NCBI GenBank assembly: GCA_021399435.1
Contig: JAJTUP010000084.1
Span: 186,001 to 250,000 of the forward strand
Reading direction: 5' to 3'
DNA from: Diaporthe sp. PMI_573
Taxonomy: Eukaryota; Ascomycota; Sordariomycetes; Diaporthales; Diaporthaceae
Length of the DNA: 64,000 bases
Position numbers and translations under genes: made by a program. Under the pieces are notes generated by a model. That model did not search any database, was not told where the DNA came from, and was given only the letters and a program-made list of their open reading frames with translations. This document shows, piece by piece, positions 44,994 through 56,389 of this stretch (positions are counted from its first letter, which is position 1; the number at the start of each line of letters is the position of its first letter).

Positions 44994-47229
44994 TCACCCG
45001 AGAGGCGGCCGCGTCGATGTCCCTCTGCTGTTTTCTCGCCCTGGCTTGCCATGCCGTTCGCTCACCCTTGCACTCTGCATCCTAGCCTTTATCGCGGGAT
45101 GTCTCGATTGCTGGTCTCCCAAGCCCATGTGTAATGGAGATACTGGTGCCGGTGCCATACTCCGCCGCGAGGACTGGGGCATGTTCTTGACGGTGTTGGA
45201 CAGATGACGTGCCGCAATCCGGGCACTGCGACGAAGCGGTTGAGGGGTTGGCGGAGGCTGAACCGCACTCCTCGTGCTCGTCCTTCGCTGCGGGTGATTG
45301 CTGACAGGCTCACTCCTCTTCGAGTTCAGACTTGCCATGGTCCTTGCTGCATCGGGCTCATGGAGGTCCCTAGCCGATCCTGAATTAATACCGTCCCGGG
45401 TCTTGCTTTGTAGTTTCAAGTCCTCGCCGCGGCGTCTCAACCGCTTAGAAGGTGGTCCGTCGTCGGCAGCATCATCGCGGCTGCGCTTTGGTTTCGCTCT
45501 TGTCCTATTGTGATGGCCCAGGTCCTCGCCGCGGCGCTTCGGTCGCTTGGAAGGTGGTCGATCATCGTCAGCGTCGCCACAGTTGCGCTTTAGATGCGCT
45601 TTTTGGTAATCTGGAAGGTCATTGCGACCTAGCGTTGAATCCAGGTCGTCGCCGTCGCGTTCAAGCCGCTTGGAAGGTGGTCCGTCGTCGGCAGCATCAT
45701 CGCGGCTGCGCTTTGGTTTCGCTCTTTGGTCACCGGGACCACCGCTGAGGCTTGACCTTGGGCCAAGCGCACCAGCATCCCGCCGCTGCTTCTTGATAAG
45801 TCGATCGTGCGAGGCGTTATTGTCCTCGTCACGCTCAAGGCTCCTCTTCACGCCACGAACAGACTCCGGACTTATTTTGGCCATGCTGGACTCATTCAGC
45901 TCGACCACGATGAGCGAGACTTGCTCCAGAGCCCACCGTACCCGGATGATGTGCTGCTCTGCCTTCCTCTTCGAAAGCAAGTAATTCCCTACCGACTGCT
46001 TGAATTCTGTAGCGAGATCATTTCGCCTTTTGATCAACGCCAGTGCTTCTACTGCTGTTTCGCACCTCGACTTGGCCTCGTGCATCATTCGCAGACGCGT
46101 TGCTGAGGTGAGACGAGGGCCCCGCGGGTGATTGATGTCGCTGAATACCGATGTCAGAACTGCATTAGCAGCCGACTTGGCCAACGTAACGGCACGAGTA
46201 GCCTGATCTTCTTCACTCTGACGCTGAACCGATGACTCGAGATTGCACACATATTCCTCGGTCTCGAACGGCCTCAACACGTTTGCGTCCACAAGCGTCT
46301 TCCATGCTGCGTCGTACTTTGGCTGCATACGCTTGGCACGGCTGGCGTATCAGTGGTGCACCCAACACTCGTAGCCCAAGTACTCGATCCAGGTCGTCAG
46401 CTTGTCTTGGTGTGTCGGGTCTTCGTGGAACTGAAACGGCCGGGTGAAGCCATACTCCGCAAGAAGTTCCTTTACGGCTTCTGTATAGGTTGGGGATCGG
46501 CGTCGAAACGACTAGACGAAGTAGTCATACGACCCTCTCACTTCGTAAGCGTTGCCCCATCTGGTGAAGTCTTCTCTATTGAAGTTTTGCCAGGCGCAGA
46601 AGTCGTGCCAACACCGCAACTGATGCACAAACACAGTCCAATTTACATAAAGATCGGCGTTAGGATCAGGATCGGGTTCGAAGTCTGCATAATGGTCCAC
46701 CCAAGGTCGCAGCATATTCCAATGCGAGAAGGGATCTTTAGCAACTTCGTCGATAAGGTCAATGGAATAGAGGGGCCGGCCGCCTGCCTCAACAAGGTCG
46801 TTGTAGTTCCTTCTCTCGAACTCTTCGGTGGGGATACGCGATGAAGTTGCGGCAGAGCTCTCGCGGTCGAATGGTGGGGGTGGAGGTTGCGGCGATGTAT
46901 TTCTGCCGGAGGAAATGTCGAGCAGTCGCGAGGTAAGCTGGCTGGGATCGACTGGGCGGGACTGGTCTGCGTCGCTGGTGTGCTGTGCCCGATCTCTGCT
47001 TGGTTGTTAGCGGAGGGGAAAGGGGCAACACGTCGGCAAACAGAAGGCCATTGCATTACCTCAGTCGCTGGATGAAACTCTGTGGCAGATTCTCCGGGTC
47101 TTCAACCTCGACGAACATGGCCCCGCCATCGAGGCGATGTTCTTCCAAGTACTGGTCAAGCTCGGCATCACTGAAGGCAACGACGTCGCGAGCGAAATAT
47201 TTTGGATTTGTAAATTCGACCGAGTCCAT
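44994..47229 (-). pseudogene. Unknown 723-codon Lys/Arg-repeat protein, two nonsense codons
   Basis: ATG 47229 (MDSVEFTNPKYFARDVV); exon 1 47229-47060, intron 47059-46996 (64 bp, GTAATG...GCAG), exon 2 46995-44994. One frame runs throughout, broken only by TAG (46514-46512, YDYFV-stop-SFRRR) and TGA (46352-46350, VHH-stop-YASRAK). Both fit C-to-T changes of CAG or CGA codons. Layout: an acidic helical N-terminus; a conserved-looking Trp-rich domain (WNMLRPWVDHYADF, WTVFVHQLRCWHDFC, WIEYLGYECW); a helical region with KAEQHIIRVRWALEQ; then three repeats of 34-41 residues around DGPPSKRLxRxGEDL with KPKRSRDD, which look like nuclear localisation or nucleic-acid-contacting arrays; and a basic tail. 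I do not recognise the family. It is divergent with the FHA-kinase gene, 337 bp apart. Confidence 0.65.
45451..45722. repeat. Near-identical 50-bp blocks inside the Lys/Arg-repeat gene
   Basis: The DNA at about 45451-45500 recurs at 45673-45722 with no differences seen by eye. A more diverged copy lies between. These encode the repeated AKPKRSRDDAADDGPPSKRL blocks. Such identity suggests recent duplication or gene conversion. Confidence 0.75.
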
Positions 47230-47566
47230 TCTGTTGTTGTGTAAAGCCGAGTAAAGACGCGGGATGGAAGAAGTGCTTTGCAGCTGACGCCTGTGACTGG
47301 CGTTGTTTGTTTGTAGTCGTAGCGTAGCCTCAGGCCGCCACTGAGTCAGCAGCCCAGTCGGCTCGGGCTGGCCGGGAATGTTTACATACACAAGAGTATA
47401 TACACCCACCACTGTATCGCAGACGTAAATAAAGTACATTTGTGAATGCTCGCCAAAATCACGCCTCAATGGGGCAAAGCATGCGGGGTGGCGGCTTTCT
47501 TGGATGTCCGTCACCCTTCTTTGATCCCGTTCTCTTTTTTTTTTTTCGGAGAGGAGGCTTTCAACC
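47230..47566. promoter_or_regulatory. Shared divergent promoter
   Basis: 337 bp separate the start codons of the Lys/Arg-repeat gene (minus) and the FHA-kinase gene (plus). A T-rich run (T13 or more) lies near 47532-47546, just before the kinase gene's CAACCATGG start context. No specific binding site is assigned. Confidence 0.5.
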
Positions 47567-50390
47567 ATGGCGGACACGGATCTGATTGCCCGGGTGTATC
47601 CTTTCCAGGACGACCGCTTATTTCTCCATGCGCGGAATGCGATTGAGAACAGCTTGCGATGCATGCCCCCGATGCAGCAGCGGGAGAAGGCCCATCAGAG
47701 TCGCAGCAGCCGAGAATCGACCGAGTCACGGGAAGACGGTGACAACATGGACACTTTGCCCTATCTTGAACTGCGATTTAGCAAAGCGCCACGGACGTCC
47801 TCCGGGCTAGTGTTTGGGACCGATACAAATATATGCGACGTCGTCTTACCCAATGTAAACGGCATGGGCATCAGCAAGCGCACTTTGCTCTGACGTACAA
47901 GAACCAGTTCGCCGACAAGCGTTCTCGCCTCATCGTGCGAGACCTCGGCTCCAGACATGGAACCATTGTCACATACAATGACAAAGGAGGAACGCCGCGC
48001 AGCGAGTTCGACTGGATCATCGACGGGTTCCGCCTCCCTAACGAAACCAAAACACTCATCGTGCAGCTGCATGAAACCCTCATGTTCCGGATCATTGTCG
48101 CTCACCATGATATAACGTCACCTGCATACGCCAACAATGTCGAGCGATTCTACCAGGGAGCGGCGGATGCTCAAGACCTTCTGGGTGGACTGGGCCTCCA
48201 GAGCGGTCCCGATACCAAGCGCAATACAGGGGCGCATACCCCAGCCAAACAACCAATCCTCCTCCCGCTGGGTTGGGTTGGCAAGGGTGGCTTTGGAGTT
48301 GTAAGTCGTCACTGGAACGTCAGTACTGGAGAGGAATATGCCTGTAAGCAGCCGGTAGACAGAGAATACGACAGGAGAACTTGGGAGAAGGAAATCAGTA
48401 TAATGAGAGGGATCTCGCATGTAAGCACAATACTGGATGGCTCAATTGAATACGGCATATATACTAAATATGTACCTAGGATAACATTGTCCGGGTCTGT
48501 TTCTCCAGGACATCGCCGTCGCCTCTGCTGTACTTGGAATATATGGCGTTCGGGAACCTAGAGAATGAGCATAGCAAGGCCCATTTCTCACACGAGGAAT
48601 GCGTGACGATCCTTCATCAAAGCGCATCGGCTCTGAGATACCTCCATGAAAGATCCGAGCCAGTTGCACATCGGGATCTTAAGCCGGAAAATATCCTCAT
48701 CCAGCATCGCGATCGCGGCCGCAATCCCAACAGTCTCTGCATTAAGCTGTCTGACTTCGGCTTGGCAAAGATAGGCAACAGCTTAAAGACAGGCTGTGGC
48801 TCGGAGACGTACTGCCCTCCAGAGATATGTGCTAGTCATTCAAGGCAGAGATATACAAAGGCCGTGGATATTTGGTCACTTGGCGTCGTCATCCTACGGT
48901 TCGCATACGCTCTTCCGTATCCTGGTTCCGGGGTAGGTATGGGGTGGTGTGAAAAGCTTGTCGAAGAAGCACAAAGTTGGGAGTCGGAGGGCCTGATTGA
49001 CATCTTGCAGCGCATGTTGGTCATCGACGCGAAGGCGCGGTGTTCGGCTGCGGACTGTTGGTATGAAGCCTCGCGGCTCCTTGTGTCATCTCAGGGCCGT
49101 TCTACAACGCCAACGCCAGCTTCGTACGCCGCAGGATATGGGGCGGCAGCAGCCATGCCCCTTTCTACAGGGCAGGGAAGGGAAGAGAAGGAAGTATTAC
49201 GCATCCTGCCATATAAGGTATGCTGTTCATCTACCCAATCCATTGGCATAACGGCTGCTAAATGACCATTTACTTAGCAATTCCTTTCTCAGGATATCGA
49301 CGGAGTTCCCAGAGACGCCCCGGTTCCTGATCTTGATTGGCCCAGTCCTTCTCTGGAAGATTATCTAGACGATGATCCGGATATCTTTTCTGAGAATCGG
49401 AGGTTTCTGAGATCCAATGGTCCACCTCCAGTCTCGGCCAGTCTCATATCCGGCCTTACCGGAAAAATATCACCGGGAAGAAGCGTCGCGGATGCCAACC
49501 AACATCCCGACGGTGGTGTCAACATTGCACAATGGGAAAATGGGGAGGTTGTACAAAACGCGTGGACCGACAGTGAGCAGTACGTAGCCGCCGCTCTGTT
49601 AGGGCTCAACCAGATGGTCCCGGCACAGCCCGGATTCACGGGTTTAGGCCAGCCAGAAAACAGCGTATCAGAATATCGCCAACGGTCTGCAACCACACCG
49701 AGTTGGTCAAACTACCTTGCCGGCCAAACTCAGGTCTTTGCGCCTCTGCCTAACAATCCATTCTCACTTCCGCAACCGCAGGCGCAGTCACCAGTTCCAG
49801 CTCCAGTCTCGGTCCAGGCCGTACCGACACCAACTCCTCATGCAGATCGTCGGCCGTCAGCCCGAGAGAGTCTCCAAGATCGATTCCTGCACGTCGAGTC
49901 ACATTTTGGCGACGCACTCGTTGAAAGCTCAACTGAGGACGCTCCAACCCCGTCCGAGCATCGAGTTCATCCCCCTGAAAATTCATTTTCGCAACCGCAA
50001 CCGCAACCGCAATCGCAACTGCAGGCACAGGAACAGCCACAGCCACAGGCGCTGCTGGCACCGCTACCCGTGTCGGTCCTGGCAGTGCCTGCGAGGGCCC
50101 CGGTCACATATTGGAAGTTGAAGTACGCCGGCGCCAAAGTAATGTACAGGCCAGACGATGGCTTGGTCAATATCACCCAGCTTATCCATGCCCTTGGGTA
50201 CCGCAAACAGTTGAGGTGGCCACGCATGGAAATCAAAATCGGGAATATGGACAGAACGTTTGTAAACGGCAGGCACGTTGTTGGGACGTATGTTTCTATG
50301 ACGAACGCAGAAAGCATTCTACTGCACTTGAAGCTTCGGACGGCTTTACTTCAGGAACTGGCAAAGCAGATTACTGAGTACAGGAGGTAA
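47567..50390 (+). CDS. FHA - protein kinase - KilA-N/APSES-like fusion protein (one frameshift)
   Basis: Exons 47567-48420, 48480-49217 and 49293-50390; introns of 59 bp (GTAAGC...CTAG) and 75 bp (GTATGC...CTCAG). About 896 residues. FHA domain at about 75-175: FGTDTNICDVVLP, SKR/HFAL, LIVRDLGSRHGT (phosphothreonine recognition). Kinase at about 235-500: GKGGFGVV, ACKQ lysine, HRDLKPEN, DFGLAK, TYCPPEI; a Ser/Thr kinase of CAMK/Rad53-like type. Then a Pro/Gln-rich linker with QPQPQPQ, and at about 800-890 a KilA-N/APSES-like fold: VMYRPDDGLVNITQLIHALG, MDRTFVNG, VVGTYVSMTNAES. The single defect is a missing base near 47877 inside the FHA domain (ISKR then HFAL), which no intron repairs; either a true frameshift or a sequencing error. 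Inferred role: phospho-signal sensing coupled to DNA binding in the nucleus. Confidence 0.75.
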
Positions 50391-50451
50391 CTTAAAGATG
50401 GCCGCATTTGACCAAGCCTGGCCAATATAGTCGGGTAGAATCATATTAGCC

Positions 50452-51290
50452 GTGACCAAATTAGCAGTAAGTGTGGTTTTATGCGCAGAGTCACGTCGCC
50501 CCTGGAATCAGATACCCAGAAAGGTATGTTCACATCCCGGGTATGCAAAATCGTGTTGCTTTTTTGGTGACGGTTCCGTCTGGCTGCTTCGGTTCCCGCG
50601 AGTTGGCAGGGTCCACGATGGCTATGCCGATGAGAAGGTCGCTATGGGGGTTGCCGTTATCAATCTGATCCGATATGAAACCACAATACCGGTTCCGAAG
50701 ATCAAAGCCTGGGGCGTTGCAGCACAAAATCCTCTCGGTCTAGGTCCCTTCATTATTATGGAGTTCATCCAGGACGGAGTAAGCCTTAACGACCTATTCA
50801 AGGACCTCAACGGCGGCACGAGACTCCTTAGGGAAGACCTCAGCGACGACGAGATGGGGATTATCTATAAGCAGTTTGCTAACTTCCTGCCTCAGCTTTT
50901 TAAGTTTGACTTTGATCATATCGGCAGCCTAGATTGTCCAACTTCAGACCTCCGCTTCCCTATACGGCCGCTGACTTGGAAGGCTTATAATATTCTCCAA
51001 ACTGGAGGAGTCGATACTTTCGGTATGTCTTTTCGGTATTATCTTTACGCTCCTACTAATAGAATAATCTCTAGGTGATAGGAACAGGGGCTTTTCATCC
51101 ACAACTGAGTACCTGCAATACGTGGCCAAACAAGATTGGGAACAACTTGTCCGCCAACCAAACTCAATATATGGCCGATACGATGCTACAGCCAAATACC
51201 GGTTATTTAAAGTCCTAAAATCTTTAATACCCAATTTCGTTTATGACAAATACGATCATACCAAGTTCAAGATCATTTGCGACGACCTTG
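50452..51290 (+). pseudogene. APH-like phosphotransferase, truncated
   Basis: Matches the N-lobe of fungal APH-fold proteins: VWLLRFPRVGRVHDGYADEK, LIRYETTIPVPKIKAWG, NPLGLGPFIIMEFIQDGVSLNDL. After a small intron (about 51023-51073, GTATGT...TCTAG) come TEYLQYVAKQDWEQL and DHTKFKIICDDLGL. The expected catalytic loop and IDWE-type metal site that should follow are missing: the sequence switches to AAA+ text at about 51291. The start is unclear; no convincing ATG lies before the SHPGYAKSC segment. Not catalytically competent. Confidence 0.7.
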
Positions 51291-51600
51291 GCTTAGTAAA
51301 ATTTGAGCAAGCTATAAAACGGCAGGTCATGCAGTTTATAACAACAAGATCATCAACGCACTGGCAGAGAAGAAACTAAACGGCCGCGAGGTAAGATACA
51401 AGTCTGCAACTGCGAGCAGAATCTGACCCTGAACAGATCAGGAACACTGTGTTTGTTGCCCGGTCGATGGCAGAGTATGATAACACAGTAGTGAATGAGA
51501 CGTATCTGAGAGAGTCTGTTGAGGCGAGAAAGCAACTGGATGAAGATTTTCCAAGCACGGGAGCGATTGAGAATACTTATATGTCTAATTTTTCCGTATC
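51291..51600 (+). pseudogene. AAA+ ATPase C-terminal lid fragment
   Basis: Across a small intron (51392-51436, GTAAGA...ACAG) the text reads NNKIINALAEKKLNGREIRNTVFVARSMAEYDN, then VNETYLRESVEARKQLDEDF. LNGREIRN...A is the sensor-2/lid signature of the fungal AAA+ family related to SpoVK/BCS1-type proteins. Walker A and B motifs are absent. The fragment is joined directly to the APH remnant. Confidence 0.6.
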
Positions 51601-52029
51601 CTATATATTATAATAGGGAAATGATCTGTAGGAACATTTAATCCTTAAAGAAACCAAATTGCACTTTTGTCTGTACTTTGAAGTCACAAGCCATAATATC
51701 AAGGGCTGTCTCATGTCCCGTTCTGCAACAAGTTTTCCTTCGGACAGACACTGGGCCTAGCCGCCACCGTAAGAAATCAAGTTCTCATTTGCTTTCTAGC
51801 GATGCCGCTCGATAGTAATTCTTCTGCCGCAAAATCGTGCCTTAAAGTCTTCTGAATAAGGTGCATCAACTAAAAAGACAACTTCGGACATTATGTTGCC
51901 ATGTGCGGTCGAAGCACCTCTTGGTCGAGAACCTAAACCCAACCGAGTGATTTCTTGCCTTTTTTTCTTCTTCTTTGAAGCAGAAAGGCTGCCCGAAAAA
52001 TCGTCAAGATCGACTTGCTCAGGTACTAG
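51601..52029. other. Intergenic
   Basis: No gene seen; moderately AT-rich. Confidence 0.4.
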
Positions 52030-52410
52030 TTAATAGACAACCTCAGGCACTGGTTTACAGACAAGCTCAAGAGGGTTCGTTTTCTCCTCGAGATCCTTCT
52101 CGTACGCAATGGTCTCCGATGCTTGTAAAGCGATGTTTTCACAATATGGAGCGATGTCTTCGATATCGCCCATTTCATCGGATGAGTTGTTCGCTTCCTC
52201 TTCCGTGACTACTCTATCGTCCGCTAGATATAGTAAGCAGTCATCGGGTTGTTCAGTGCCAGTGATCTTACCACTAAACTTGACAACCGCGAAGTACTTG
52301 CAAATTTCGGCTCCTTTGCCTAGAACCTCGAGCTGTCTGGTAAGCTGCTCTCTATAGGTTCGGTTTTCCTCGGATTTACCGGCAATAAGAGCCATAAGAT
52401 CAAATTTCAT
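52030..52410 (-). CDS. Hypothetical 126-aa ORF at the edge of the AT-rich block
   Basis: ATG 52410 (MKFDLMALIAGKSEEN). Helical N-terminus (REQLTRQLEVLGKG), then an acidic segment (VTEEEANNSSDEMGDIED). No known domain. It stops sharply where the AT-rich DNA starts, so it may be the surviving 3' end of a larger gene or element. Confidence 0.35.
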   Translation of the reverse strand: MKFDLMALIAGKSEENRTYREQLTRQLEVLGKGAEICKYFAVVKFSGKITGTEQPDDCLLYLADDRVVTEEEANNSSDEMGDIEDIAPYCENIALQASETIAYEKDLEEKTNPLELVCKPVPEVVY

Positions 52411-54235
52411 TTTATAGACTTCAACTAGGGACAATATATCCGCCAGGGCAGATACAAGACCGACTTTAATAACCTTTATAGCAATATTATCAATAAATTA
52501 CTTTATGGCAACCTAGAGACCAATAGTTAAGTTAGTTTAGTCTTACATTCTGTAATTAAATAAAATATCGCACCTTGTAATATACGTCTATTATTATATC
52601 TAAGAAGGATTTAGTAAAACAAAATTCGAGTTTTCTATAGATAGTATTAATTATTATTATCTTAAAGAGTTATTAATTAACCTTAGTTAGAATATATAAA
52701 TGCTATTCTAATACATTCTTTAAAAAATATTAGGACTAAACTTATTAAATATCTTTTATAAAGTATATATATTTAATATACTTTAGATACTTAGTAAAGT
52801 AGAAAAGATTAAAAATATTTTATAATTTTTCTATTAGACTAGATACCTAAACTAGAATATTTCCAGGGGTAAAAGTAGTTAATATTAGTTAAATAAATAA
52901 AAGACTTTATATTAGGTCTATTTATATTTACTAGGGCCTAAATATAGACTTATAAACCTAGGGTATTTATAAAGTCTTAATTCTAAGTCTATTAAAGTTA
53001 AGCTATAATCTAAGTAATAAGAGTTATAATATTATTTATAAAAAGGGGTATTATCTTATCTTTATTTATAGGTAACTATAAAAGTTAAGGTTTAATAAAA
53101 ATATTATTATTTAGATAGTATACTAATAAATTATAGTTATATTTTAATTCTAGAAAGGTATTACTAATAGAAGTTTTAAAAAATAAGGATAAGCTTAATA
53201 TTTATTAATATCTTAATATTTAGATACTAGTTAATAATAGTAAGATACTATAAGGAAGTAGTACTTAATTAGTTAAGAAAGCTATATTATATTCTAATAT
53301 TATTAAGGACCTAAGTAGTAGAAGCTTTTACTAGCTAGCTAGAAATATAGAAAGGTTCTTCTACTTTATTAACTAGTTATATAGCGACTAGAGCTTACTC
53401 TCTAGGACTTTATTGTTCTTATTAAAGAGTAAAATGAAGATATAAGTATATTTTAGATCTTTATAATATATAGAGATCTAGATAGATACTAAAAGTAAAG
53501 AAGCTAATAAGTATATAGTTATCTAAGGTTATCTATTATTAGTTAGAGAGCTATATAATAATATGGAGGGAGGTAAGTAATCTAGATATATTTAGATATC
53601 TGTAAAGCGAGCTAGATATATTTATAATAGTACTGTTATTATATAGTGTTATTATAAGACGATGTTATTAGACGAGGCTATATCTATAGTAGTCTGGCTA
53701 GTGTTTAATTTCTGTAATCTAAGCTAATTATTAAGGTCTATAAGTAAATAATAGGTATAGATGCTAAGCCGTTAAAGCATTAACGCAAATATCAACTAAC
53801 CCTACAAAATGCTATATAATACATTAAATATTTACCATATAATGGAGCCCTCTGATATTGATCTACAGTAGTCTATCTTGTGCTAGCCTGCTAATATTAA
53901 AGTTAACTAAGACAGGGCCTATAGGCTGTTAGGTTAGCAGTATAATAGTTATAGGGCCAAAGTAGGGACAGTATAATTAGATAGTATATTTCCCTATACC
54001 GGTGCTAGCATTTTATTGCTAAGGCTAAACCTAAGATATAAAGTAAAACAGGGATTATATCTAATTAAGTATTATTAAATAATAGTAATAGAAATACTAT
54101 TTTCCAATACCTAAAAAGATAGATAGCCCCTTATATAACTATACAGATAAATGTTATAGCCTAGCCCCTAGATTTTTACCTTACTAACTTACCCACTTTA
54201 AATACTATTATTATTATTATTATCTATTATTACTA
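52411..54235. other. AT-rich RIP block, right (first part)
   Basis: Extremely AT-rich with TA-dominated composition and stops in every frame; no gene. Part of a block that continues to the window end. Confidence 0.7.
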
Positions 54236-54407
54236 ACGTGGTTTACCAGTCAGCCGGACATATTACATGCCCGGACAGTTTTACTAACTCCACCAACTTT
54301 AGCCAACCCTAGCACCCACCCAGGGCAGAAGAATCAATTGAAATTAGCACCAATTAGTGCCAACTAGTCCCAATTACTTAATTTCAATTAATTTAGTCAA
54401 TTTGGAG
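54236..54407. repeat. Left inverted repeat of second pogo-like element
   Basis: 172 bp; imperfect reverse complement of 56390-56561. Confidence 0.88.
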
Positions 54408-54799
54408 AGGTTAGCATAGTTACAGTACTAGTCTAAAGTAGCCGACTTTTAGTAGGAAAATCGGCTTCCCCACTAAAATAGAGCATTTCAGCCATGCAGA
54501 ATCAACCTCAACCTACACCATCCAGACCAACTAATTGGGCGGTCTGCCGCAGACTACTTAAAAATATACTATTATACACTCAAAATCTAACTAACTAGAC
54601 CCTTCTATATCTTTCTAACAAGTTATTACATAATACCCAGTCTTGCCGTAATTGCCACATCGTTGTTTGCTCGGTCTGCCGCAGACCGCCTCCTCTACAC
54701 TACTACCGATTTTACCAGCTAGCCGCTTCCCCTTCTATTTTTCCTCAATCATCGCCTAGAAATCCTCAATACTAAGTGCCCCTCCAAGCTATACCCGAC

Positions 54800-56250
54800 T
54801 TCTTTTTGCTCTCCGGCACTTAGTAAGCCCAATATTAGCCTTCTCAAGAATACAGACCCGATTATTTAAAAGAATAATCTAATGCGCCATTACTTGTATA
54901 CCCTTTGTAAACTTCTTAACTGCCTGGATAATTAGTGTAGGAGAGCTATTCTAATAGTTAAAGATCTTGCCCTAAATAAAACTTGATTGCTAGACAGTCT
55001 GGTAGGTATTAAAGGGTGTCTATAATTCCCATTTCGATAGTAATACAGGAAGGGATTACACCAAAGTTTATAGGCAAACATCTAGCTTGAAAATAACAGA
55101 ATCTAGGTCCTATAGAGAAATACCAGCCCCTCTAAACCCAGCTTTCATATTTTCTTCTGTAAAAACCTTGTTGTAGGCTGCCTTAAATACAATAAAGAAC
55201 TTAAACTTGGTAATATAGTTAATTAATGCCCGGATAAAGAGATTAATCTTATCGCCATATACACGCTTTAACGGCGAGAATAATATAACATCTAATGGCT
55301 AGAGCAGATAAGATAAATGTAGTGGTATGCTAATAGAGATAATATTATTTTCTTTGCAATACTGCTTAAACTCCGCTAATATATAGCTTTTATATCTATC
55401 TAGGATAAGCATCTAGTATTTACCCTTAGTCTGCTTAACTATATGCTTGTCAAAATGCCGAATTTATTCTAGACCAGTCTTGTTATCTATCCACCCATTT
55501 AGAGTAGGCTTAATTATCTAGCTTGGTGGGAAGCCAGACTCTGTTATCTAGTTGGCAAAGTAGTAGGCGCCCTAGATAATTACAAACGGCAGGATATACC
55601 AGCCCTTTGCATTAATATATTCAATAGCTATTGCCTATTCCCGGTTTCTAGGTTGAATAGATTTAGCTTTTCTATATTGATTAAAATATATAACAATTAA
55701 TATTGCAATTATTACGCCTATTATAAAGCCAGTCTTATTAAAGTTATACAGGTCGTTATCTATAATCCTATACTTGGCCATCATGTTATAAAGTAGCCAG
55801 AACCAGTTTCTAATAACCTCTAGATTTTTGTAGAGGGCCCTCTAGTAGTCATAAGGCCAATTAAACCTAGTCTTCAAGGTAGATTGTACATCTATAAAGC
55901 ATTGTACCCAGTGCTTGCCAACAGGCTTGCCATTACGTAATGCTAGCAGAAGGTTGGCCATATCTTCCATACTAGAAAGTCGTAGTAGAAACCCTCGTAT
56001 ATCTTGCTTAACAACATATCAAACAAGTATTTGCTCTTTAACTAGGTCAAGTTTATACTTCTTAATACATAATTCTTTACAACATAGTTAGTTATTCATC
56101 CTGTCAGATATTATACTATATAGAATATTAAAAAGCCGTACAGCCTAACGTATACTTAAGGGTTTCTTTTGATTTTTTTTTAGAATTCTCAATTGCCTAA
56201 AGCACTAGTTTGATTTTCTCCTCTCTTAAGTAGATTGGCATTATAGATGT
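54800..56250 (-). pseudogene. pogo-like DDE transposase, RIP-inactivated
   Basis: Read on the minus strand: YRIIDNDLYNFNKTGFIIG (NxDExG-like box with Asp changed to Asn), AKSIQPRNRE, ILPFVII, WITESG-type text with stops, PTLNGWIDNKTGLE, HFDKHIVKQTKGKY, MLILD (second catalytic Asp) and PLHLSYLL-stop-PLDV. Trp and Gln codons are replaced by TAG throughout, typical of RIP. Not functional. Confidence 0.8.
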
Positions 56251-56389
56251 TAAATTCTAGCATACTAAATATTTAAGTAAGTAGAGTAATGCAAGACTAA
56301 CGCGAAAAATAGGGACGCATTCTACACCAAAAATAAACCCGCCTACCCAAACTCTAAATATTTAGACTAGCACTAGACCCCCACCACGA

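Noticed and set aside
48421..48508. A second frameshift in the kinase gene at the first intron
   Set aside because: Using the CTAG acceptor at 48479 instead of CAG at 48508 restores the frame and gives ISH-DNIVRVCFSRTSP, a normal kinase sequence.
49970..50030. CAACCG microsatellite as an independent repeat
   Set aside because: It encodes the QPQPQPQ linker of the FHA-kinase gene.
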